Source of the DNA: Gigaspora margarita
Taxonomy: Eukaryota; Glomeromycota; Glomeromycetes; Diversisporales; Gigasporaceae
Length of the DNA: 64,000 nucleotides
Reading direction: 5' to 3'
Assembly: GCA_009809945.1 (NCBI GenBank)
Contig: WTPW01000195.1
Coordinates: forward strand, 408,308-472,307
The notes beneath the pieces were generated by a model, which had not been told where the DNA came from, ran no database searches, and worked only from the letters and a program-made list of their open reading frames with translations. This document shows, in pieces, positions 1-10,844 of the stretch. A program made the translations under genes and the position numbers. Each line of letters starts with the position of its first letter. The stretch's first letter is position 1.

Positions 1-678
1 AAATTTTTTAAATAAAACCTTAAATATTAATTTTAGCTATATACTTTCTAAGTAAAAAAAATATAATATTTCTGTTTTATCAACTTTATTATAAAATTTT
101 TTTAAAATAATTAAAAAACTTTGGTATAATAAAAGTTAAAATTTTTTGTTTTGGAACTTTTATTATAGAATTTTTTCTTTAGGTTTTCTCAAATTTTATA
201 TGTTCCTGTCTATAAAAAAATTTTCACTTCTAATACAAGTCATAATTTTTACAAGTAAATCATATAAAATGCAATAATAAAAGATTTCATCCTTTATATA
301 AACTACAATATTGTATTAGAAACTATATTTTAAAACTATTATTTAAAGAATTCGCCAAGATATTGTAAATTATTTTTTTGGTTAAAAAATTTTTTTAAAA
401 TTTAATATTTTTAGCTTGTAAGCAACATAAACTTTTTGTCTTATAATATAAATTTAAATAATTCAAAAATATAATTCTTGTTTTTAAATATTATAATATT
501 AAATTTTATTTAAATATCTTAAATAATTAAAAAAAATAGATCAGAGGTATATTTATAGTAATTATATAGCCAAATTTGCCTGCAAACTATTACAAACTAA
601 GGGATAGCATATATATTTGATATTGCAGATATTAAATTATCTAAAATATCTAATAGCATATGATATTCTACATCTTTA
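1..678. other. AT-rich sequence without a recognised gene
   Basis: Very AT-rich sequence with no usable ORF, RNA gene or clear repeat boundary. It is the left flank of the large TA-flanked foldback that starts at 681. Confidence 0.5.
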
Positions 679-1019
679 TACAGTTGTCCTCCTATATAAT
701 CACACAGTGGGCACACACCAATATGGTGATTATAAAGAAGTATGAATGTATAAAGGTTATCTCTATATAAGCACAAATTATAATAAATGAAAAAAAGTGA
801 TTTAATAGAGGTATTTAAAAAATTTTTATATGATTGTAGAAAGTTGCTATATAGAAAAGTTACAATTTTACTAATTAAATCAACTTTTATGCTACAGCTA
901 TATTAAAATTTTCATATAAATCGAATAACTTTTTATTAGTATAGTTTTTCATTTTATATATCTACAAATATAGCTAAAAATTTGTAATTTTTTTGTAGAA
1001 ATGTAAAATAAATGATGTA

Positions 1020-1338
1020 TTAATGAAATGTAAACTGATTTACATGAAAATTTTAGAGTAAATGTATTTTGTTCTCCTAAACAACGTTTATTATTGCATA
1101 AAAATCGATTTGCTTAGTATTATTTTGACTTTTATATATAGCAACGATCAATAATCATATATAACAATTTTTTAAAACTAATTTTAAAAAATTTTTATAT
1201 ACGATCATTGATCGTTGCTATATATAAAAGTCAAAATAATACTAAACAAACAGATTTTTATGCAATAATAAATATTGTTCAGAAGAACAAAATACATTTA
1301 CTCTAAAATTTTCATGTAAATCAGTTGACAATTCATTA
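1020..1338. repeat. Perfect-like palindrome, copy 1
   Basis: About 150-bp arms (from TAATGAAATGTAAACTGATT on the left to AATCAGTTGACAATTCATTA on the right) around a short AT loop near 1165-1190. A second copy lies at 4170-4478. The arms share the GCAACGATCA / TGATCGTTGC core. Confidence 0.8.
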
Positions 1339-1439
1339 AGGGTATAGATATTTATCAGGTGATTTCCACCTCTTAAGAGGGTACCCCCACCTGATATGAA
1401 ACTAGCCAATCAAATTCAAGCAAATAATATCTATAGACT

Positions 1440-1500
1440 GGACCCAGTTTGGTTCAGATTTGGTTCGAAGTTTGCAAACTAGTTTGAGTTTGAATATGTT
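1440..1500. repeat. TTTGGTTTGAGTTTG-type repeat, fragment
   Basis: Low-complexity sequence built from TTTGGTTC / GTTTGCAAACTAGTTTGAG blocks. Longer copies of the same pattern lie at 50630-50830, 51555-51790 and 52385-52575. Confidence 0.5.
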
Positions 1501-1507
1501 TGTATGT

Positions 1508-1525
1508 ATTTTTTGATGCTAAACA

Positions 1526-1584
<59 letters not shown>

Positions 1585-3906
1585 CGGGAACTGGGAATTT
1601 TTTATTTAAGATATTAGGGCCGTTGGTATCCACTTAAGGGAATACCAGCATTTGTTACATTGATGAGAGTACAACTAGCCACACCTGCAACTTTTGGTTG
1701 CCTATTTAAGTAGCCACCCGAGGGTTCTACACTAGCTGCCATACCTGCAACCCGCATACCGGCATTGCCTATTTAAACCCTCTGGTCTCTGATCCGCCTG
1801 CCAACCCATCTTGTATCACCGGTACAGCCACCAGTTTCTAAGCCTAGAGTTCATACCAGATGCTAATCACTACCCTTAGGACTAATTTATCCTTGACGGA
1901 AAACTTGGTAGAGCAGTCCCTGTCCCACCCAGGTATTACCTACACTTCGGTAACTTATGCTACAGCTTTACCTATATACTTGCAGTCCAGGGGTTACCTA
2001 AACTACTACCATTACCTACTTCTGCCCTTGTAAGGTTCGCTCCAACCCCAGCACCCACCTCACCATCCTACCGGTTCTTATACCGGATCCACAAACTTCC
2101 AAACCAGTTAGCCCAGAAGGGTCGATATGGTCTTCTTCCCTTGGTACCTAATTCTGAAACATAGTTCCTTTTTCTCTGGTGCGACTTCGGTGGCCAGGTT
2201 GGTGAACCCCCTCCTCGAGGGTCTTATCGTCCGATTCTCCGGCTCCGGTTTCTGATATTCTGGTTTTGGTAGCACTGTTGAAGATCTTTGCTACCTTCTT
2301 ACTCGGGGCTTGCCAAATGGGTTTCCGTTTCTCCGGTTCCTTGGATTTGTGCGCCCAAAGGCTCCCATTCGAGATGGTGTACCAAGGCCTACAGGTAATG
2401 TACCCAACCGATTGACGAGAAGCAGTTACCGGAACACAGGTCTATTTTTCAAAGCATCGCCAGTGGGATTTGAACCCTAGACCTGCCGCTTGGGGGGTGA
2501 CAGCTTAACAACTTTTCTAAGTTGCCACACCCTTGCTGAACAAGTTTACTTAGTGCATAAAGTTAGAATTAATTAGTAAAATTTTGTGAATCATAAGATT
2601 TTATAGAATTTTATTAATAAAATTCTATAAAATCTTAAATTTCACAAATTTTTATTAATTAATTCTAACTTTATGCACTAAGTAAACTTGTTTAGCATTT
2701 AAAAATATATCTAATCGGCATAGCTGTTTTTATTTTACTTGAAAATTAGATATTAGATGCATAATTTTTGATTTTTGATTAAAAAAGTCAAAGCTAAGCA
2801 TCTTTTCTCCAAATTTCAAGTAAAATAAAAACAATCTCGCCAATTTAATGTATTTTTAGCTGCTAAATAAGTTTACTTAGTGCATTAAGTTAGAATTAAT
2901 TAGTGAAATCTTGTGAATCATAAGATTTTTTTTTAATGTTAAAGGTGAGACCATGCTTTGAATCATAAGATTTTATAGTATTTTATTAATAGAATTCTAT
3001 GAAAACTTATGATTCACAAATTTTTATTAATTAATTCTAACTTTATGTACTAAGTAAACTTGTTCAACATCTAAATATATATCAAATCAGCAAAATTATT
3101 TTTATTTTACTTGAAATTTAGAGAATAGATGCATAATTTTGGATTTTTGATCAAAAAAGACAAATTTAAGCATTTTTTTCTCCAAATTTCAAGTAAAATA
3201 AAAACAATACTGCCAAATAAATGTATTTTTAGGTGCTAAACAAGTTTACTTAAGGCTTTAAGTTAGAATTAATTAGTAAAATTTGGTGAATAATAAGATT
3301 TTATAGAATTTTATTAATAAAATTTAATAAAATCTGATGATTCATAATATTTTACTAATTAATTCTAAATTAAAGCATTGTAAACTTGTTCAGCATCTAA
3401 AAATACATTAAATTGACAGAGTTTTTTTTTATTTTACTTGAAATTTGAAGAAAGAAGCTTAAATTTGACTTTTTTGATCAAAAATCCAAAATTATGCATC
3501 TATTCTCTAAATTTCAAGTAAAATAAAAATAATTATGCCAATTTGATGTATCTTTAAATACTGAACATGTTTATTTAGTACACAAAGTTAGAATTAATTA
3601 ATAAAAATTTGTGAATTATAAGATTTTATAAAATTTTATTAATAAAATTTTATAAAATCTTATGATTCACAAAATTTTACTAATTAATTCTAACTTAAAG
3701 CACTAAGTAAACTTATTCAGCATCTAAAATTCATTAAATTAGCAGTGTTGTTTTTATTTTACTTGAAATTTGGAGAAAGGATGCTTAAATTTGACTTTTT
3801 TGATTAAAATCCAAAATCATGCATCTATTTTCTAAATTTTAAGTAAAATAAAAATAATTATGCTGATTTGATGTATTTTTAGATGCTGAACAAGTTTATT
3901 TAGTGC
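1508..3906. repeat. Tandem array of palindromic satellite units
   Basis: Units of roughly 330-370 bp start near 2535, 2864, 3234 and 3555, and the array ends near 3906. Each unit has two palindromes. The first begins and ends with (T)GCTGAACAAGTTTACTTAG and its reverse complement, with TTAGAATTAATTAGT arms inside. The second is flanked by TATTTTACTTGAAATTTGGA and its reverse complement. The array was split near its left edge by the SINE at 1531-2534. No coding potential. Confidence 0.75.
1531..2534 (-). mobile_element. tRNA-derived SINE (SINE 1), about 1 kb
   Basis: Read on the minus strand, it starts at 2534 with a tRNA-like head. A GGTTCAAATCCCACTGG stretch (reverse complement of about 2460-2482) matches the pol III box B consensus, and a TGGCAACTTAG-like box A lies upstream. 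It ends in a poly(A) tail of more than 50 bases (the T run up to 1584). It is flanked by a 13-bp target duplication with one mismatch: GCTAAACAAGTTT at 1518-1530 and GCTGAACAAGTTT at 2535-2547. It is clearly GC-richer than its surroundings and inserted into the palindromic satellite. At about 1 kb it is long for a SINE, so it may be composite. Confidence 0.8.
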
Positions 3907-4169
3907 CAGAGATTAATATAAAATAAAATTTTATATTTTTTAATTATTATTATTAAAAATTTTATATAGTTATTTTGGGAAATTTTGATTGGCTAATAAT
4001 ACTATATTATATAGCACCTGATAATCCCTTAGACCCCCTCCCCTAAAAAATCAGGTAATAAATGTCTATACCCTAATACATCTTTTTATTTTATGTTTTT
4101 ACAAAAAAAACTACAAATTTTTAGCTATATTCATAGATACATAAAATAAAAAACTGTACTAATAAAAAG

Positions 4170-4478
4170 TTATTCGATTTGTATAAAAATTTTAAAGTAA
4201 ATAAATTTTGTTCTTCTGAACAACGCTAATTATTTCATAAAAATCGATTAGCTTAGTATTATTTTAACTTTTTATATAGCAATGATCCATGATCGTATAT
4301 AAAAATTTTTAAAATAAAATTTTAAAAAATTTTTATATACAATCATTGATTGTTGCTATATATAAAAGTCAAAATAATCCTAAGCTAATCGATTTTTATG
4401 AAATAATAAATGTTGTTCAAGAGACAAAATACATTTACTCTAAAATTTTCATGTAAATCAGTTAATATTTCATTAATA
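4170..4478. repeat. Palindrome, copy 2
   Basis: Second copy of the palindrome at 1020-1338, with the same arms (AACAACG, ATCGATTAGCTTAGTATTAT, GATCATTGATCGTTGC-like core). Small differences show that the copies diverged after duplication. Confidence 0.75.
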
Positions 4479-4883
4479 CGCCTTCTTATTTTATGTTTCT
4501 ACAAAAAAAATTTACAAATATTTGTAGATATATAAAATAAAAAACTGAACTAATAATAAGTTATCTGATTTGTATGAAAATTTTAGATATCTGTATTTTG
4601 TTCTTCCAAATAACTTTAATTATTGCTTAAAAGTTAATTTAATTAGTAAAATTGTAACTTTTCTATACAACAACTTTCTATGATTATATATAAATATGAT
4701 TGTATGGAAGGAATTTTACATTAAAAAACATCTATAAATATAAAAATATGTGTGATGGTGATTATAAGCATTTGTGACTATATAGAAGGGTTTTTAATAA
4801 CAAAAAAAATGGTAACCAAAAACCATATGATTGTATGGAGTTAGTGACTATATGGAAGGTGACTATAGGGAAGGACAACTATA

Positions 4884-5303
4884 TATTGTATCAAATTTAA
4901 CTAAAATTATATGAGCTATAGCTTTCTATTCTTTATAAATTAATTATAAAATTAGATTAATTCTTTATAGTCTTGGTTTTTTAACTAATTTTTTTTATCA
5001 CCAAAAACAAAATGAAAAAATTGTTCAAAAAAAGAATAATGAACAATAAATACTTGTTCTCAAAATTTAAAATAGGAATAAAAAAATTTTTAATATTTTT
5101 TGGTATTAAATTTGGATTTAATCTAGATTGTGTAATTATTTTTCTAATAAATAATTGTCCTGGCCAATCTGCAATAACTGGAATTATATTATTTTTTTAA
5201 ATATTCTAACAATAAATTAATATTTGTAATTATTTTAAGAGCTTTTAAATAATTATTTATTAAATAGAAATTTAATTTTTTAACTTTAACTCTTTTATAT
5301 TTT
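4884..5303. other. AT-rich sequence, no gene supported
   Basis: It contains one 62-codon reading frame (5012-5200) of Lys/Phe/Ile-rich composition, as expected by chance in A/T-rich DNA. Nothing else is recognised. Confidence 0.5.
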
Positions 5304-5315
5304 TTATTGATCTTT

Positions 5316-5939
5316 TTTTTTAAAAAATTTCTCAGCTATGTAGCTAAGGCACTATTGGTGCTCTTTTATTAAAATCTTAAACTATTCTTATGCTAGTGGG
5401 ATACTTGATTTTGTTAAGTCTATCAATTGATTTTCTGGGTTTCTGGCCCACAGTATAGAACCTCTATATCGAGTTTACAGTTCTTTAACTTACATGATTA
5501 GCTAGCCAAATCATTCTAAATATATTTCTAAATTGCTTATAACCAAATTATATTGGGAAGACCTATTTACTACCAGAGGTTTTAACCAGAATTGTTCTAG
5601 TTTTCACAACTAGATTATATCTAGAAGACCTATTTGCTACCAGAGAGGCTTTAACTAGAACTGTCTAATTTTCTTTTAACTGGAATTTTACCAAAAGTAT
5701 TCATACTAATTTTGACTAGATTTCCACTAGAGGTATTCTTCGTTTTATACTATAGGAACTTCATATTCAGATCGATATGGTTAGGCCACTAATCATGGTC
5801 CAAGCATCTTTAGTTAGCTTATCCATCTTATAATCTCATATAATTATTTTTGTTCTCCAGTGGGGCTTGAACTAGCGATCTTGTGATTGTAATGGCTACT
5901 GATCTAGGAGCACAACTATTATGCTATCAACTCACGGTC
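5316..5939 (-). mobile_element. tRNA-derived SINE (SINE 2), about 0.6 kb
   Basis: The minus-strand head (5939 downward) reads GTGAGTTGATAGCATAATAG and is followed by AGTTCAAGCCCCACTGG. These match pol III box A- and box B-like spacing of a tRNA. The 3' end is an A-rich tail (T run near 5312-5321). It is flanked by an exact 12-bp duplication TTATTGATCTTT at 5304-5315 and 5940-5951. The body contains an internal approximate repeat (TTTAACCAGAATTGTTCTAG and TTTAACTAGAACTGTCTAAT). Its sequence outside the head does not resemble SINE 1. Confidence 0.8.
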
Positions 5940-6231
5940 TTATTGATCTTTCTTTTTTCATTTTTAATTACATTATTATATATATATAAAGTTAATAAAT
6001 CTATATAATTTTGAGAATTAAATTGAAGATTTTGAGAAGATATCCATTCCAATTTATATCATTATAGTTTTTATCAAAACAACTATTATATTTAAAAGTT
6101 AAATTAATTATAATTCTAGTTGGCTCAATATTTTCTGAATTAAAAAAAGAATGACTATTTAAAATTGCTAAAATTAGTTGTTGATTTTCAATTGGTTTAG
6201 TTATACATGTTGCCAAATAATTTGCAATTGA

Positions 6232-7012
6232 AAGTATTATTGTATATTGCCAAAAATAAGCTACTAACTAAAATAAGCTACTCTTGTTTATCCATAAATA
6301 TAAAAATACCTTTGATCCAAAAATAAATTATCCTCTTTGATATACCAAAAGATAATTAACAAAATTTTTAGTACTGAAAATAAGCTATTCTCACAATTAT
6401 TTATACTCGCTACATAGTAAAGTTATAATTTTACTATATAAATAGATTATAAGTGCTTAAATAAACTTATTTGAAATATCAAAATGTATATATTCTAAAA
6501 TTATTATATAAATTAGATAACTTTTTATTATTTGATTTTTAATTTTTATATTCAACAAAAAAATTTATTTCTTTTTAAAAAATATATTTGTTGAGTACAA
6601 TATTAAAGTCAAATAATAATAAAAAGTTCTCTATTTATATAAAAATTTCAGAATATACATACAGTAAAACCTCTATAAGTGCATCACTTGGGACCAAACT
6701 TTAACAATGTGCACTTAGAGAACAATAATAAAGTGCATTTATAGAGATTATGTAATATAAATTGGGTCCAAATGTGAGCATGCATTTAGAGAAGGTGTAT
6801 ACTTATAAAGGAGTGCACTTATAGAGGTTTTACTATATTTTAATCTCTAAAATAAGTTTACTTAAGTAATTATAATTAATTTATATAGTAAAATTATAAC
6901 TTTACTATGTAGCAATTGTAATCGATTAACCAAAAATTGCTTTATAAGATTTTTGTGTTCAAAATTAGCCAAAAAAATAGCTTATTTTTGAAAATCTATG
7001 ATAATACAATAT
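6232..7012. repeat. AAAATAAGCTACC-type foldback, copy 1
   Basis: Outer ends carry repeated AAAATAAGCTA motifs pointing inward, and their complements TAGCTTATTTT lie at the right end. An inner palindrome (about 6480-6660) is built on AACTTTTTATTATTTGA and a (T)nGTTGAGT core. It is interrupted by a pogo-like MITE at 6662-6835. Related copies are at 41966-42566, 42590-43070 and 51835-52382. Confidence 0.65.
6662..6835. mobile_element. pogo/Tigger-like MITE, 174 bp
   Basis: Terminal inverted repeats CAGTAAAACCTCTATAAGTG and its near-exact complement at the right end (last base mutated G to A), flanked by TA at 6660-6661 and 6836-6837. No ORF. It sits inside the foldback 6232-7012. A decayed relative appears at about 24365-24460. 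Confidence 0.8.
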
Positions 7013-7190
7013 ATTTATTTATTTGTTTACTTATTAGAGTTTTGTATTCAAAAATAAGCTACTTCTTTGTTGTATCTTAAATTAATTAAAATAGTAAATA
7101 ACCTGAAATAAACTACCCCAGATATTTTGTACTAAAAATCAGCTAAAAAAAGTAGCTTATTTTTGGCAACTTATAGTATTATTTGGTTGT
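7013..7190. repeat. AAAATAAGCTACC-type foldback, partial copy
   Basis: Abuts the first copy. It has AAAATAAGCTACTTC on the left and GTAGCTTATTTTTGGCAAC on the right, with a shortened centre. Confidence 0.5.
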
Positions 7191-7204
7191 TTTTATATAT
7201 AGTA

Positions 7205-7398
7205 CAGTTGACCTTCCATAAAATCATTTCTCCTACAATCACATTATATAAAAAAACTTCTCTATATCACATTTTTGTTAAAGTTAATTTACTATTAAAC
7301 ATATAAAAAAATATCTTTATAAAAGCACAATTACTTTATAAGCACATTTAAAAAAAGTTCTTAAGTCAATAAAAGTGTGATCTTAAGAAGGTTGACTG
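7205..7398. mobile_element. Tc1/pogo-like MITE, 194 bp
   Basis: Ends CAGTTGACCTTC and GAAGGTTGACTG form an inverted repeat of about 12 bp with one mismatch, flanked by TA (7203-7204 and 7399-7400). The ends resemble those of 6662-6835 and 681-4881, so the three may have been moved by related transposases. Confidence 0.75.
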
Positions 7399-7499
7399 TA
7401 CTTGATATAAATATCCAATCCCAGATAACATTTATAGAGAATTTAAAGTGATTTAAAATTTTTTCTAACTAAGAATATCATAAAAGCTGATTATCCATA

Positions 7500-8075
7500 C
7501 TTTTTGTAGATAATAAAACTTCTGTATTGGGCATCTAGAATAAAAATTACTATACTCATCACAGATATACATTATAGTACATATATTTTTTTAAATTAAT
7601 ATAAATTTTTCTGATAACTATATAGCCAATCTCAATATTTAAGGGCTCTTTTGAATTCTACAGTCTTGTAAAATTCAAAAAAGGCCTCAAATGTTGATAT
7701 AGACACTGGTCTCAAAATATCATAGCTGAAAATTTAAGAAAAATTAATAATTATTTGATTTTAACAAAATTTAAACAAAAATATTTTGACAATTATGTGA
7801 TTACTTTTAATATTTAAAGGCTTTTTTGAATGTTACATGCATATAGAATTCAAAAGAGCTCTTAAATATTAAAATTGATCACATGGTTATCAAAATATAT
7901 ACATTTAAGTTTTTTAAAAAATTTTATTTCAACACCTTTCCAACATCAATAATTAACTAAATTTTAAATAAAAATATCTTAGTATTAGCATAATTAGTTT
8001 AAATACTTGATAGCTCTTTTTAATTTTACATACATCTAGAATTAAAAAGAGCTATCAAATATAAAAATTGATTAT
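7500..8075. repeat. Tandem array of three hairpin units
   Basis: Three hairpins at about 7636-7700, 7808-7868 and 7993-8060 share the pattern ATATTTAA(G)AGCTCTTTTGAATT, a short loop and the complement. They are spaced about 175-185 bp apart by related AT-rich spacers (AAATTTAAACAAAAATATTTT). The array ends where the LINE tail begins. Confidence 0.55.
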
Positions 8076-8332
8076 AAGGATGCGAAGAATTTTTTTTTTT
8101 TGGCAATCCTGCCTTTATTGAATAAAGAATGTGTATATTCTAATACAAAGGTCTCCAACTACTGCCTTAAACCTTCTTTTTCTACAATAAAGACTCACTC
8201 GGCTGCTTTATAGTGCCCAGATGCGATCTGCTGCAGCAACCTTTTTCCTATCCTTAGGACTTCAACTCGCTGAAGGTGATCCCTCGGGTCAATGAACAGT
8301 GGTTGCTAGGCTTGTCAAAATTGCTTTTATGT

Positions 8333-9297
8333 TCATTTAACAAATAGTCTGTAAAGGCCAGACCAAGTAGGTTTTATGTTTGTTCGAACCAAATTTGTTA
8401 TCTGTTCCTTCAAAACAGACCACACTTTGTTCTCTTCTACTATGTGTCCTGTAGTTAGATGCTCGGAGGTCTTCGTGCTCAACTCCTTTTTTTTGGTTCT
8501 ACCTTTTGAGGATTTTCTCCTTTTTTCTTCAGTCGTAATGCTATGATCTTTCTCCCAGTCATTAACAACCTCACATCTAAAAGGCCAAATAACTTGTTTG
8601 AACTCTCTTCTGAGCTCATATAAGTACCTTTTGCAAGTATTTGACTCTTTTCTGTCTTCATCGTTAGAGGCATAGAAGACTCCTCTTATACAGGTTATTT
8701 GGTTCTCTAGAATAATAGCTCTTGTAAATCCTATTAGTGCCACTTCTGAACTCATGAAATCCGATATAAGTTCTTCTTCTCTTTCTTTTCCTTTTCATTT
8801 TTGACAAACCAGAGTTAGTTCCTTTAAAGCTAGTTTTGCGGACCTGAGCTCAATTTTCTTTTAGAAGATCTTGTATGTTTCACAGCCTGCTAAATGATTT
8901 AAGTCTTCTACTTTCCATCTATATGCTATGCAGGTTCACTTGGATACAGTATTGGATTTCTCTCATGTAGAATACTTAAAGTCAGCAGCAAATTGTTTAA
9001 ACACTTTGTATCAAAAACCCATTCCCTACTATTTTTCATACTTCTACATTTTGCTCCTGCATTTTTCTTAATATTCCGCCAAATTTTATTCCAATCAATT
9101 TCTATAGCTCTATTATTTTTGTTTACTAACTCATCTATACTACTTGATTGTAACCATTCTAAACTATAGTACATATTTGTGATACTATCTACTAGCCCTC
9201 TAATAGGAACATTTATTATATGCCTTTTCCACCTCAGTACCACTTTTACTAACCTTAACCATTCTATGTTCCAATGAACAAATTTTCGCCTTTGCAA
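8333..9297 (-). pseudogene. LINE ORF2 C-terminal region
   Basis: Two open stretches (9297-8926 and 8755-8333), separated by a short broken part, follow the RNase H domain. The protein is rich in Trp, Lys and Glu. Between them a Cys-...-His-Leu-Ala-Gly-Cys segment is visible, reminiscent of the Cys/His motif seen C-terminally in many LINE ORF2 proteins, but one Cys pair is missing. The last part is very basic (KRRKSSKGRTKKKE). The 3' untranslated tail (about 8102-8330) is GC-richer and leads to the poly(A) tract. Confidence 0.55.
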
Positions 9298-9730
9298 CCT
9301 AATTTTGCTAGCTTGTCTGCCTGCTCATTAAAATATACCCTATTGTGTCCTTTTACTTTAACAAATTCATCATTCAATTCCTTGTATTCAATAAGATCTG
9401 TAATCAATGCTAAAATACTTCCATTTTTGAGCTTCGATATTTTTGACTTTTTTCAATTAAAATGGATCTTTTTAATTAAACTAATAGTATTGGCACTGTC
9501 AGTATAAATATTGATCTTGCAATTTTGTGGCAAAACTAGAAGAGCTATTCCTATCACAGGCAACTCTGCTCTAGTTGAGAATAGCCAGTCTTGTATTGCT
9601 CCCGCAAACTGCGCTAAAACTCGAGGGTTAGCCTGGTCCTGTTCATCCAGTATAATCTAGCCTATCCCCATTTTCCATAGCTAAATGCTATTTGGTATCT
9701 CTTCTAGAGAGCCATCTGTGTATATACCTA
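9264..9730 (-). pseudogene. LINE RNase H domain
   Basis: The reading starts with IYTDGS (near 9730), the first catalytic Asp motif of RNase H1. It passes an IYTDSANTI segment (9483-9511) and ends with KVKGHNRVYFNEQADKLAKL (about 9305-9365), which matches the His and final Asp region of the family. In the element it would remove the RNA strand of the RNA:DNA hybrid. Frames are broken by several stops, so this is a remnant. An RNase H placed C-terminal to the RT is known in some LINE clades. Confidence 0.75.
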
Positions 9731-10030
9731 TACTTTAACTTCGTGTTATATTACCGGCTATTTCTTTGAACTCATTTTAGCACTCCTGCTCTGAAATATA
9801 CTTGTCAATTAATACGCCTGTTACTATTTCAATGATAACTTTTACGTCTCTAGTAAATTACGCATGTTACATTCTTGCATTCTGTTAGACGAATATAAAG
9901 TGTCAATTGGAACTTCACAAAGGGCTCTGCTTGCTTCTTTCTTTTTAATTACTCCTTTTTTCAGAGCCCTTTTTTTCTTACAGAATTTTTTTTTAAAAAG
10001 ACAGGTTCCTTCATTGGCTACTTTGTTTAG

Positions 10031-10842
10031 CTAGCACCCTGAGCATTGAATTAAGTATTCAACATCCTCTTTTTCTCTAACCCAATGCTCAACTTCCAAA
10101 ACTTCTCTTTTATTTTTTTTTCTAATTTTGCCTATTTCTATGTTTTCTCTATCTTGCCCGAACAAGATCCATTCCAGTTTTCTTTTGTTGTTCGAAATGG
10201 GCAAGAGTGTAGGTTGGGTAGCTAATTTATTTCCATTTTCTAAAACAAAGCATGGCTTTAGTTTCCTTGTTGCTATGTTTAGAATTAGCGCTCCTCTACT
10301 TTTTGAAACCAAAAGGGCTTTTTCTACAACTACTAAGGCTTTTGAGTTTTTGTAATTGTGTTCACGTCAAAAGCTGTGTTCCATCCCAATTGATTAGTTG
10401 TTTTACAACTATCCACTAGTTATTGTGGTTCTGCAAAAACCTTTTTCTTTCATTTGCATTTAGCAAAGAACATATTTCTGTTGTGGTTTCATCTGCTAAC
10501 CTAAGTGTTTCTTCTATAACTTTGCATTCTATATTTATCTTAAGTGCTTTTGCTTCTTGTATTAATTTTGCATTAAAGTTAAACTTAAAAATGCCACTTT
10601 NGATTCTGCTATTGCTGCACAGAGTTATACACTCCTTGCATTTGCTATCTAGTTGGGCTTGTCTAAGCCTGATCCATGTAACGGCTCCTACAATTCCTGT
10701 GTTGTTTAATCTTTCGATTAGACTAGGTATCTGCTGTGCAAGTCTTGCTTGCTATATAGTTCTAAAGCCCAAAAGGTTATGATGGTGTAATATTCCATTT
10801 GCAGTAGATCTTGCTAGACCTGCTTTATTTTTGACTAGCATT
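10031..10842 (-). pseudogene. LINE ORF2 segment between RT and RNase H
   Basis: Includes a 93-codon open stretch (10312-10031) ending EVEHWVREKEDVEYLIQCSG, with a Cys that may belong to a degraded zinc knuckle. The remainder (10313-10842) is broken by stops and has one ambiguous base at 10602. Position and direction tie it to the LINE; no independent function is claimed. Confidence 0.5.
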
Positions 10843-10844
10843 AA

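Larger units (their letters stand above)
681..4881. mobile_element. 4.2 kb composite foldback with pogo/Tc1-like ends
   Basis: The left end reads CAGTTGTCCTCCTATAT and the right end is the reverse complement of TAGTTGTCCTTCCCTATAG. Both ends are flanked by TA (679-680 and 4882-4883). The inverted similarity continues inward: 830-1010 matches the reverse complement of about 4500-4700, and palindromes of one family lie at 1020-1338 and 4170-4478. The centre holds a palindromic satellite and a SINE. The TA duplication and the CAG start are as in Tc1/mariner/pogo elements. No transposase is seen, so this is a non-autonomous element grown by internal insertion, or two related arms brought together. 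Confidence 0.6.

Noticed and set aside
5012-5200. 62-codon ORF with Lys/Phe/Ile-rich product
   Set aside because: Composition is what AT-rich DNA gives by chance; no domain, no neighbouring gene signals.
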